From Lingula anatina (lineage: Eukaryota; Brachiopoda; Lingulata; Lingulida; Lingulidae), in the NCBI RefSeq assembly GCF_001039355.2, contig NW_019775542.1, positions 198,350 to 262,349 on the forward strand: a DNA stretch of 64,000 bases, read 5' to 3'. This document shows positions 12,088 through 23,171 of this stretch, one piece after another; the first letter of the stretch is position 1; each line of letters begins with the position of its first letter. The position numbers and the translations under genes were made by a program. The notes under the pieces were generated by a model. The model searched no databases, had not been told where the DNA came from, and was given only the letters and a program-made list of their open reading frames with translations.

Positions 12088-14248
12088 CTTGAGAAGAAAC
12101 CACATGAACAATTGAAGAAGTTGAAAATGTAAAATTATAAGCATATTTGAACAGCTTTTATTTATGCTAGGACACAAGAGACCTTGTGATCATCAAAAAA
12201 TTCTGACATTTCATTTGGCCATTTCAGATCTGCTGCCATCATTGTGTTTGATCCAACAAGGCCACATACTTTTAAGTCTGTATCAAGGGTAAGAAAGAGA
12301 TTTCAATAAAAAGCTTGTATCTGGGTTAATGTTACTTGCAGTAGATATAGAGTAAAACTAATGATATTTTTAGGAGCTCAAGACAGAAGTTTGTAGTTGG
12401 TATTCCAGTGTACAAACATACGGCCATTTTTTTTCATGGCTGTGCCATACCACCAGGTACGCCCACTTGTAGAGGACATGCCTGCCCTGAGCTTAGATAT
12501 AGTACAAGTGCTCTGCAGACAAATATCTGCCCAAGTCTCTATTTAACAATTAGTCAATGACAATGATAATCTAATGGTAAAAATTGCATTCAACTTGTTT
12601 CCCAGTGCTGCTTACTTGCTTGACATCAAATAAATCTTATCCAACTAGATGTTCAGTTCTTACAAGAGATCATACATGTATATATGTTTTTAGATTAGTA
12701 GTTAGAAACATATTATGATTATACGTGCATTTTTAAAGAATTAAAATGATTTCAAGTTCTGTCACAGGAAGCAAGTGTTTTTTGGAGATATATAACAATA
12801 TTGAATATATGGACATAAACTGTAAAAGCCATGTGACTGAAAATGTTTTTCATATCTTCCCTCTTAAGCTGAACATGGTGGCTAGTTTAGTGCTGTGTAG
12901 ATCCTCTGAGATAACATGATATATCACCTGGTATGCTTTATAATGCCAAAAGAAGAATTTTGTAACAATTCTGTGTGAAATAAGTGACCAATGCAGATTG
13001 TAAAGAATTGGTGTTGTATGGGCATATTTCTCTTTTGCTTATCACTCAGGTGGAAAAGGTTCTGAACAGGCCATTGTCTGTTTAGCTGATATAGGTTGTT
13101 TACTGTAGAGTAAGTGGAATTTGCTGATTCACAATATTATATACATCTTTTGAATAGTATAGGGAAGGTATTTTCTAATATTGAGGAAAATGACAGCATA
13201 ACAAAAATTGTAAAGTTTGTTACATATTTTTTGATTATTATTATTATTTTGGTTATTCAACTTCTCTTCACGGTTGTGTTGTACAGAAGATCATCATGCT
13301 ATTAAAATGTTAAACATCATCTGAGAAAGGTTAAATAATAAAAAAAAAAATGCAAGAATGATCCCTTCAGGTGATGTAATTATGCCCAAAGTTTTTGTTA
13401 TAACTAATGGTTTGTGCACATGTATGCATACAAGTATAAAAGTAATGGATTATCTAATTATTGTGACATTTTTTTTCTCTATAACTTAGGCTGTCACTCT
13501 GCTAGTTACGTATCTCTATATATATTTTTTGCATTTTCAGTGGTATGAAGACTTGATATCCAAGTTTTCAGAAGATGGGATAAGATGGGAAATTCCTGTA
13601 TTGCTACTAGCTAACAAAGTAAGTGGCAACCCAGAACATAGCAAGCACTTTTTATAGACCATCTTTATAAAGTTGAGTACTGATTATTGATATTGTCAAT
13701 TTTTTTCTGCTCATCTTTGAGAATGCAAAAAGCAATAAAATTATTTTTCTTACTGTTTCATATTTACAGTGTGATCTTCCTTATGCAAAAATAGACTTTG
13801 AAGAGGTGCATGAGTTCTGTGAAGAACATGGTTTTGTTGGATGGTTCCCCACATCAGCCAAGGAGAACATTAATATAGGTACATTAAAATGTTAACTTTT
13901 TTCTGCATTAAGTGACATTCATTAAAAACAACGATAACTGTATATAGTTGTCAGGTTTGAAGCAGTGTGGCAACTTTTCCATTACACAAAGCAAGGCTTA
14001 GCTTCTAAATTGAGCACATTTTAAATTTTACTCAATAATAACCTTTTCCCAAAACTTCAACATTCCACTGGAGAACAAAAGCTGTTATTCAGGTTTTGCA
14101 TTCTTTTTTAGATAGTGCCATGATGTATTTGGTTGAAAAGATTTTAAAGAATAAACTTGATGGTTGTAGTCCAGAGTCAAAACAGAGTCGTATAAACCTT
14201 GCAGAGGAAGTTGAAGAGGACACTGTGAAGAAAAAGAAATGCTGTTAA
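9887..14248 (+). CDS. Rab32/Rab38-like small GTPase
   Basis: Eight exons: 9887-9971, 10801-10833, 11535-11631, 11919-11975, 12228-12288, 13541-13618, 13770-13878 and 14112-14248. All borders are GT/AG and in phase, giving 218 aa. Visible GTPase motifs are the P-loop GDVGVGKT (24-31), switch I Thr49 in LTIGVDF, DIAGHERFGN (73-82), NKCD (136-139) and TSAK (165-168). The C-terminus is a KKKKCC tail for double geranylgeranylation. IGVDF, FGNMT and GWFPTSAKENINI point to the Rab32/38 branch (with Rab29) rather than other Rabs. Known role of the family: traffic to lysosomes and lysosome-related organelles, and mitochondria-associated membranes. Odd: residue 77, normally the catalytic Gln of DxxGQ, is His. 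The protein has the usual family length and the gene appears intact. The start is the first ATG, in a caaaATGGCG context. The exact paralogue (32, 38 or an invertebrate-specific lineage) is uncertain. Confidence 0.93.
12042..12084. repeat. (TA)n microsatellite
   Basis: About 21 TA dinucleotides in intron 4 of the Rab gene, likely polymorphic. Confidence 0.95.
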
Positions 14249-15074
14249 ATAGTCCAGGAATACTGTATTTTAGAATTTTACCTTGTACATTAAGTTAGGT
14301 TTTCTTTTATAGTTTGGACACTCAGGATTGAGGTGTGAGGGTATTGATGAGGTGCTATATTGTTAGATGAAGACACTCTTTAGAAGTTTTCTATTCTGAC
14401 ATGCAAGACAAGGTCTGACTAAGTCTATGTAATGAATTAATGTTCTTTTAATGTCCAAGCTTGAAAAACATGTTAACCATGGCATGTTTTGTATCCTATT
14501 AAAAGTATTTTATTTTTCTAGTATGGATTATTACAATTATTATTGCAATCCATCCTTTTATTACAGGAACGTCTGTTTATCTTTTATGCTTCATAACATT
14601 TTTTACTACGGGCATTACCTCATGTGATACACATTTAGTTTCTTATACCGGTTTTCCAAACAGCTCTTGTGGGCAAGTCATCAGAACTATCTGACATTGT
14701 GGTATTATATGTAGAGAAGTGCTTGTGACAAGAAAAAATTATAAATATTTAAGGGTTTTTTAAACAATGAAACAAGAAACCACAGTTACCAGGTAAAAAT
14801 TAAAGGATTTACATCTTATAATGACATATTTTAATGGATTTAATTTTTCTTTTCCCCTAGTCTGTGATCTGCCAGGTGACAAACAGACTACATATTTATA
14901 AATATGTCATTTTTTGGTTTCAAGGTTTTCTTGGTAACTCAAACCTACAAGTTTTAATACATTGTGTAGTTGAGTATTTTTCAACACATGTATAATTTGG
15001 ATATTATCTGCAAAAAATGAGATTTGGCATTTCTGCACTGGTTTCCTGCCTGCGGGAGGTCATCATCATGTGGG

Positions 15075-15080
15075 AATAAA
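15075..15080 (+). terminator. Candidate poly(A) signal of the Rab gene
   Basis: AATAAA about 830 bp after the stop codon. The stretch between has no other gene and reads as a long AT-rich 3' UTR. Earlier non-canonical signals are possible. Confidence 0.4.
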
Positions 15081-15105
15081 ACATCTAAACAAATGAGTGA
15101 GATAG

Positions 15106-15215
15106 TTTTTTTTCTTTTGGAAAATTCAACGACTGGTTCCCAAACCTCCATCTATAGTTTTTCTTATTGACCGTTTTTTTTTTCTTTTGGAAAATTCAAC
15201 AACTGGTTCCCAAAC
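15106..15215. repeat. Local direct duplication, 70-bp offset
   Basis: About 40 bp containing tttcttttggaaaattcaac and ctggttcccaaac occurs at 15106-15145 and again at 15174-15215, nearly identical. The 30 bp between them (15143-15172, starting aacctccatctatag) recurs exactly at 16165-16194. The pattern looks like a patchwork of short duplications between the 3' ends of the Rab and TIMM9 genes. Confidence 0.8.
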
Positions 15216-15774
15216 TGGAAAGGAATTCAAAATACCAATTTATCTTCACAGGAAAAATAAGGGACTGGTTTCAAGAAAAAAAAAAACTTTGTTTTGTTAA
15301 GATTTAAAAACTTAAGCTTTGTGAATGGTTCATGCCTTCCTCGCAATGTCACTTTTGTGTAAAATGCACCTTTTGTACAACTACCCATGTAGTAATTTCA
15401 TCAGAAAAAATGAAAGAATTTAAGTTGATGACTCCATTGTTTACAGTCCCCAATAAACAACTTAAGATGGACTTAAACAAAATTCTCAAACTGAGCATAA
15501 GATCTATTTGACATTTTACCAATAATATTTTTGGAGAAGGAAAATGTCCTAAAACATCACAGACAATGAAATTATTACCTTTGTTCTAAAATTTTATACT
15601 GGAATATAAAATTGTTAAAATGCTTCTGTGATCCAACTAAAACTTGTAAACCAATATAATATGAAGCTGGGCACATTCATAAATACTACCTTAAAGTTTG
15701 CAACTAAGAGGTGAAATAAATCAAAATTACCGACTCGTGTAAATTGATGAAAGCTTTTTAAAGGTTTTTTTTAA

Positions 15775-15780
15775 TTTATT
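15775..15780 (-). terminator. Candidate poly(A) signal of TIMM9
   Basis: On the minus strand AATAAA (plus-strand tttatt), overlapped by an ATTAAA a few bases on, about 650 bp past the TIMM9 stop. The implied 3' UTR would contain a MITE. This is the first canonical hexamer I noticed; no transcript evidence. Confidence 0.35.
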
Positions 15781-15795
15781 GACTCCAGATAGGCA

Positions 15796-16031
15796 CTAAG
15801 GGTGCTTTCCCAGAGATTTAGATCAATCTAAAGATTAAGTTTTAGATCGACCTAACTTCCTGGGGGTTCACGCTAAATTGCAGTCAGCCGAGCGGGCACC
15901 ATAGTTAATTACCCCCTTACAGCTTTTAGTAGGCGGGACAGACGCTTAAGCCAGCCAAGCTGACAGTAATCTAGTGAGACTCCCCACAGGGATAGATCAA
16001 TCTAAAAATCTATGGAAATGGGGTGTAAGAC
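15796..16031. mobile_element. Palindromic (foldback) MITE, copy 2
   Basis: Ends pair as tttcccagagatttagatc against gatcaatctaaaaatctatg. Inner arms carry cgctaaattgcagtcag against ctgacagtaatctagtg. The core has gttaattacccccttacagc followed by ttttagtaggcggga. It shares almost all of this with the copy at 45.3 kb and the core with the copy at 8.6 kb. The flanks show a possible 4-bp duplication (taag). No coding capacity. It lies between the convergent Rab and TIMM9 3' ends. Confidence 0.8.
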
Positions 16032-16434
16032 AACAAGTTGTTTTTCAATATCTATTTTTAACTCCAAACACTTATAAAAAAGGCAGTAAATGCACATGAG
16101 AGGAGTCCCAACATATAAAACGATCTAATCATCTCTGGAAATTATACATTTGGGACATAAAATCAACCTCCATCTATAGTTTTTCTTATTGACCTTTTCT
16201 TACCATTCTTATGTAAATCACACATTTCATTAGAATGCATCCAGAAAAATTTAACTTTGGATATATTCATTGTTCATGTGGTGATGTCCAAGTTTTCTAG
16301 TAAGGTTTTTAGAAGCGACATCTTTTGTGGAGCAGAATCTTTATAAACATCTGACATGGAATGGCCATTATTCACAGTCCCATGGCAATCCATTCAGAGA
16401 AGTTTTTTTCACTCCAGTGCTATACAGATGAAAG

Positions 16435-17940
16435 CTACCTCTGCATCCCACCAACCTGAGGAGCAGTCGCTCCAGGCAGTTCATTACTTGCCACTTTATA
16501 TTCAAGAAATCTTTGGGTCATTCTTTGTGTCAACTTGAGGTATTTCTCCATGCAAGTTGTGGAACAGGTTTTCTAAGAAAATTAAAGATGAAAAATATGA
16601 AGTACGTATAAGATGTCTTGGGTTCATTTCATAAATCAAAATGCAATCCAGACAAATGTAGCTTGTGAAATAATTTTAAAACAATGTTTTATACAAGATT
16701 ATATATAACTGTCATTATCTTACTAGTACTACAATACTGACAAGTGATTCAAATGTGACCAAAATTTATTGTTAATTTTTCAGGGGTGTTTGAAATTTGA
16801 TCAATCTTACCTCTTTATTTAGAACTTTTCTCGAGGTAAAATCATGGACACAATCTATAAAACATAACTGTGTAACCTTTTCATATGTGGACATAAACTG
16901 CTTGAACTGCAAAGAAAAAAAATAATTTTAAATGTTCAACAGTTTCCTCTAATTTCAAAACTCACACACATGAACGTAAATTTTCTTTTATACACCATAT
17001 ATGACTCAAGGAAGAGGATGTAACAAAAATGTTTTATCATGCTAAGGTATTAGGCTTTTATCCTACGTGAAAGCCATTAAGCCAAGTAAACTATCATTCT
17101 ATGTAGATCAATCCACTTCTACAGGGACTCGCGCTAAATGCAGTCAGATTAACTGAAAAGCAGCAAGGGGTTGATTAACTTTCCTGTGCGCTCAGCTTCT
17201 AGAGGCCTTTAAATTTACTTCATTTGAGTGCAAGGAAAGCATTCAGCGAATGGCCCTGCCGAGTTCTATATAGAATGACAGTTTCATTGGGAATGCACCC
17301 TTAGACTTCAAAATAAGCACATAAGCACACATACATACACATACTGTTCATTTACAACATGAGGATGGCAATTATGTATGGAAGTAAAAAATTTGTGCAA
17401 ATCTTGTCATCAAACTCAGCCTTGCTGACCTCATGGAAATCAGGAGGCTATTCAAGTGCACTGCTCTGATTCAACAGAACTTTTCAATTCATTATCTCTG
17501 GTTTTCTTTAACATAAAAGGCCATTAACTTCATCAAATCTGGTACAAGGGCACTGAACTCTGATCCAGAAGACATTTGAGTAGAGTATGTACTTCACATG
17601 TAAGGACAAGAAGTAGAAGTTTGCTCAAAACTATGAATGCATGGATTAACTGGTAGGCCTATCTTGGCTTTTTTTGTTCCAAATATCCCCATTTATGGCC
17701 CATATGCTGAACTATTGAATGCCCAAATCATAGACAGTAGTGTGTGAAAATTAATCGGAAGGCAAACTCTTTCAATATGAAAAAGAGACCAAATGTGACA
17801 GTTGCTTACCTACTCTAATGAACTTCTGGTTTGGAGTTAACCCTTTTGTTAGAGTACCTGACAATTGTTTTCATACCCAAAATAATTCATTTGATATTTA
17901 CCTGTGCTTCCACGGCTCCAGCAGGGATTTCTTGAGCCAT
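16435..17940 (-). CDS. TIMM9: Mitochondrial import inner membrane translocase subunit Tim9
   Basis: Three minus-strand exons, CDS complement(join(16435-16572, 16811-16906, 17902-17940)). All junctions are phase 0, coding 90 aa. The exons are 39, 96 and 138 nt, so the gene is easily missed by ORF length. The twin CX3C motif is C28-FID-C32 and C48-STT-C52 with 15 residues between. These match the cysteine positions I recall for human TIMM9. The segment EKYLKLTQRMTQRFLEY is strongly Tim9-like. Known role: Tim9 forms a hexameric intermembrane-space chaperone with Tim10 that escorts hydrophobic carrier proteins to the TIM22 complex. The start MAQEIPAG is the only ATG fitting the exon. Intron 1 carries a degenerate MITE. 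The gene is tail to tail with the Rab gene and head to head with TALPID3, so it probably shares a promoter region with TALPID3. Confidence 0.95.
17047..17305. mobile_element. Degenerate palindromic MITE, copy 3 (in TIMM9 intron 1)
   Basis: The halves pair imperfectly: ctatcattctatgtagatc against the complement of tatatagaatgacag, and cgctaaatgcagtcag against ctgaatgctttccttgcac read from the other strand. The centre has ggggttgattaact and cagcttctagaggcc, recognisable as diverged forms of the core in copies 1, 2 and 4. It appears to be the oldest copy in the window. Ends are approximate. Confidence 0.55.
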
Positions 17941-19070
17941 CTTTCATTGAATAAAGATAAACTCTTAAAAAAAAGAAATATTAGTTACATTATGTTGCTG
18001 CAAAGTACTGGTATAAGATAATTGCCTTTAACTATATAGCTTATCAATGTTTCAAAACAATAATAGAAGGGCTAGAGACTGGTGATTTCATCTGTATCAT
18101 ATGTTTAAGTTGTGATCCATCATGTGCACATGACAAAACAATGGCAAAATAATTTTCAAGTATTGTTTTTCAGTTTTTCCCTTATAAATTGATCAAGGTG
18201 GATATAGCAATTCCTGTCTGAATCTCTTCTCTTTCTCTCTCATTTTTACATATTCGACCATTCTCATTATTATTATTATTTGAAATTGACAATACTTCAA
18301 ATCTTGCACTGAAATTTTTGACTTAGCTGGCGATGAGTGATGAATTTTAGAAAAACTACAGCTATTCAATTTATCGTAAAAAGCATGCTTTTTCAGTAAC
18401 GTACAAGTTGCGAAGATATCAGACGCTATTTGGAGGTTGTACCACTTCTCTCCTAATTACGAGAAGGAATTGAAAATGGATTTTACCTATATACATGTTT
18501 GTATCTTATCTATAAAAAAAGCATCGAAATTGTAATCTAAAGTCACTGACTGGCTTCTTTTGCACTTACTATTTACTTATTTGCACTCTTGCATCACAGA
18601 GAATAGATAATCCTGAACAGTAATGTTAAAAGAATGACCAAAACAACTCAGGCTTATGCAAATAAAATATTTATGCAATGAAAAGGGCAGTTCGTTTGTA
18701 CAAGCAATTTCTGTAAATTTTCAGCTACACATGTACCTTTTTCTTCTCCTCTCACCACATGTATTTCAGTTATTTTCGATAGGTGGCACAAATGTCAAGA
18801 TAGATTTGAATGAATGGATTGTGCATTGAAACCATTAGAATAATCAACCTTAAAGTACTTTGTTTAAAATAAACTTATTGTATGTACCTCTCGGGGAAAA
18901 CTTTAACAAATTGTATTAAAAATTTGATAAACTTTAAAAAGCACGTCTTGTAGACAATGTTATTTAGTATAGAAGGCTTTCATTGGCTCATAAAGTAGCA
19001 TATTTTGGGGTCTCGGAGATTTGAACCAATCAAAATTAGGGCTTTCATTTTCCCATGAAATACAATCAAA
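17941..19070. promoter_or_regulatory. Bidirectional promoter region between TIMM9 and TALPID3
   Basis: 1,130 bp separate the divergent start codons. Visible elements are an inverted CCAAT box (attgg, near 18979), a direct ccaat (19025-19029), and a YY1-like tcaaaatggcgac at 19067-19079 that overlaps the proposed TALPID3 start. No TATA box stands out. The TIMM9 5' UTR and any upstream intron must lie in the left part, but I could not place them. Transcription start sites are inferred, not seen. Confidence 0.5.
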
Positions 19071-22000
19071 ATGGCGACAGCGGGTAATTAGAACGGATAA
19101 AGTAGGATCTTAGTTGATTTACATTCAGCAATAAATCAGCGTTGAGGTTCCTAGGCTAACGACGACAGGTTATTTTATATCTGTATCACTTTCTCTCTCA
19201 CAAGCGCATGCACCACAGAATATGCATACAAACCCACATGCACTCACTTCATTTAAAGTAATCACCTTAGATGATTTTGTATTTTCGAAGTTTATGAAAG
19301 ATAAAAAATTAATACCACTCTCTGATGTTTCAGTTATGAGTTCATCGAGTTCTCTGGGAGAAAGAAATGGACCTTCCGCTGGAACCTCCAGTGCTTTACT
19401 CGGTATCACTGAGTCGGCAGTAAAGTCTCTTAATGAAAACCGGGTGCAAAGTCTTTCTGGACAATCAAGTAGAATCTCATACCAAGAAGACTGGAGATCT
19501 TCAGTTATTTCGCCCATTACAGTTGATAGCAAAGGGGGAACACACTCAGTGTCGTCAAATATATCTGGTGCAACAACCCCCACATTGGTCACACCTGATG
19601 TAAAAGATAGATCAAACAACAGTTCGACTGCAAGTGAAATCCTTATCCAGTCTACCACTATAAATCCTCCAGATATTGTGAGGAAATCTGTCTCATCCTC
19701 TAGATCTACTTCTAGTGCAACATCTAGGGCTAGTTCTGCTCAGAGCTTTGGTGGTGAAAACAATGTCAGGAGGGTCAAAGTGAAAACCAAATTTTTACGT
19801 GAGATTAAATCTCCTTTTGAAAATGCAGAGAGTGCACAGTCATGTGATGAGAAAATCCCTCTACCCTTGACCAAACAGAAGAATTCAAATAATGTTGAGA
19901 ATATTCCACCCATAAAAAACAGTGTGGAATCAAAGAAAAATCACAAAGAGATAGTTGGAATCTCAAATAGAGAAAACAGTTCATTAGTTAATAGACTGAG
20001 AGAAAATGAAAGAAAAAACAAAGATTCAAAGTTTAGACCTGGAGGATCTGAAGTATTTGATTCCTATGAGAGAACTAAAGGACCAACTAGTAATAACAAA
20101 CCAGCCACTGAATTACATGACTCACCAAAAGCCCAGGAAACATTCAGTACACTAAATGATGCTGATGTTGAAGCAACAAAAAGAACAGAGCAAGTGAAAG
20201 TTGGTGAAAAGTCAATTTCCACCAACCTGAAAAGGCTCAGAAATGAACAGATCGAATTGAAACCAAGAGATGGACAAGAAGTAAAAGTAAAGACAATATC
20301 AGCAGTTCCAACTGAACACCAGCTACCAAGAAAACTTGAGCATTTACACATGCAATACCTAGGGAAAGAAGGTAAATTAGCAGAATTGGAATAAAGGTAC
20401 ATTTCAATCTTACAGCCAAAGTAATAATTTAGATTTGGGTACCTATTGTTGTCTAAAATTATGATTTTACATAAAAAAAATAAAAGTATTAACATATATT
20501 TCATTTTTTAGAAATCACTTGTTTCAGATATTAGGGAACACCCTAATATTAGGGAGGCAGATACTAATGAAGCAGATATAGTCACAGTTCCAGAACAGAT
20601 TGTCACCATCACTGCATCCAACATATTGTCCACATCTGCCAGTGATAAATCATCCTCATTCAGTGAAGTTGAAATTCCAAGAGGACAGCCAGATGCATGG
20701 AAGAAAGTAAATATGTGAAACTTGTTGAAAAAATTATGAATCTATGATAGAATACATTGTAACACTGCTGTGATATTCTGTCCACAGATAAATGTTTGTG
20801 GTGCTGACCAGATGCCTAAAGCTCAGATTAGTTTTATTATGGATTCTGAGCCTAAAATAAGCGAGCTTTAATGTCAATGTTAATTTAACATGTTTGTCCT
20901 ATTTTTTATGATATCACTGGCCTGGAGAATATCTTCTCTAACAAACTTTAAAGTGTGTGTTGTTGTCATTTCTGCTGATGCAATACATACATACATACAT
21001 TTTTCTTTTTTCGCTTATATTACTCCTGCTTGAAACCATTTCATGTTCTTTACTCTTGTTGAATTTTGTCTGAATGATTTTTACATATTATGTGTGTATG
21101 TGTATATTATGTATGTGTATATTATGATTCACATGAGTTTTTTCATTATCTCAAAATCAGGTGATGAAAAGGTAATTCTTGTCTAAGAGACTAAATAATG
21201 AGAAGTCCTAGGGTTTACAACAGTGTATTATTGAGACATTGTGTATGACTCATAATTTAATCTCATAGTCGAGAATGATTTTGTTTAAGTGATGTTTTAG
21301 TACTTGCATTAAGTTTCTGATAAAGAATAATATCAATAAAACACTAACTTAAAAAATACAATTAATAAAAAACTTAAAATTTGCCTTATTTGCAGCCTAA
21401 CAGGGGAAAAGTGCTCAGACAAGGGAGCAAAGTTGACTCGTCTGGTCCTTTGACGAGAGATCAGAGCGGAGGAGATGAAGTGCACATCTATCAATACAAA
21501 CTGAATGACAAACAAAAATTGTTGAAAGAGAGTTTTGCCAAAAGGTAAATGATAATCATTAATTGAGAGGAAAATTAGTATTTTTTTATTTTCTGGAAGC
21601 AATACATGCCTTTTTGTATAACAGTCATACTGACAGTTTCCAGATATGTGATGGTGTGTTTTTTAAAATGATTATTGGTATAATTTTTTTAGTGATCCGA
21701 GAAACTTACTCCACAAAGAAACTGGCACTACTTCCACCTATTACTTTAATTTTATTTATTAATTGATTTATTTCTTGAATGTCTGTGTATTAAGGTGAGG
21801 TAAGGAAAGACCACAGCAAGAAGCAATAAGTAAGAAAGTATTGCTGGAAAAATTCTAGTGTATTTTTATGTCTGTACTAAGTTTGGACAGTAGTGGTCAC
21901 ATATATTGTATTTAATAAAGTTGTAAACAAAAAAATAGATGCTGCAAATTATTTGTTTTAGAAATCTTTTGAACATGTATTTAATCCATCAATTTTAGAA

Positions 22001-23100
22001 ATATTTAAGACATAAAGGATTCAATGATGGGAGTGTTTTTGCCACATATTTATTGCAAGATATATTATTTTATTACATTAGACCAGGAGGACCAGTGAAG
22101 AAAGTGGTACAGGCACAGTATGTTGGTAAAGATCAATCAGCTGAGGTTCCAGCACCTACTGCAGCCCAGCCTGTTCCTGCTGCCTCTACCACAGCATTGC
22201 CTTCTGATACACTGGCTACTGCTTCTGCTATTGCTGCCTCTTCTGCTGTGGCAGCCACTCAACCTTTCTTTAAGGTACAGTATTAAATGTGTTAATGGCT
22301 ATAGGATTGAATTATTCATGGAATACGGCCAAGTTTAATTTTCTCTAATTTTATTTATTTATTTATTTATTTGACCCATTATTAGTGGATCATAATTATT
22401 AATATTAGGTTGATCCTCTCAGTTTAAAAACAATAATTTAAAAGAATGAAATCATTTTCAGCATGTAATAGGCCCACACTGTTAAATTTTTATGTTATGA
22501 ATTCTTGGCTATTAGTTTAAAAAACAAATAACAACTAAACCTCTGTAACCTCTACAAAATGAAAATCACGTCTCACCTGAATTTAAAAAGTATCTCAATG
22601 CTGTAACATGGAAGATTTGTGGAAGGTCCCTACTTAAATATAGCAGGAACAAAGCTATTTCAATCACTTAAATTAAAAACTATTTTTTAATCATTGTGAA
22701 GGCCCAACAGGAGCTTGAGGGTAAAATAGCTGCTTTACTAGAAGAGATATCCTCTCTAAAAAAACAACCATCCAAGGCAGAACCTCAGGAACAGGTGGAC
22801 CCAAGAGAGCATAACTGTGATAAGGGGAGAAAAGTTAAAGAACTGGAGAAACAGCTAGAGGAGGTGACCAAGAGGAGGTTGGATTATCTGGAGAGAATGC
22901 AGCAGCAGCAGATGGAGTGGCAGGTAGGAGAATATGTGGACCTTCATATATAAATTAATATTATCATTCCCAATGTCATTGTTATAACGATGGAAATAGA
23001 TAATTCATAATTAAATTTTGCTGTCTTTAATCATTATAGAATGAATAAGATATGTTACATTTTTATGATTTTGAAATAGTCTCTGATATTATTAGAATTT

Positions 23101-23171
<71 letters not shown>

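Noticed and set aside
13114-13305. 63-aa hydrophobic ORF in Rab intron 5
   Set aside because: Ile/Leu-rich translation of AT-rich intron, with no upstream or downstream exon logic.
20512-20527. Alternative acceptor at 20510-20511 for TALPID3 exon 3
   Set aside because: Joined to the phase-1 donor at 20372 it gives an in-frame stop (tag) within eight codons. The acceptor at 20526-20527 keeps the frame open.
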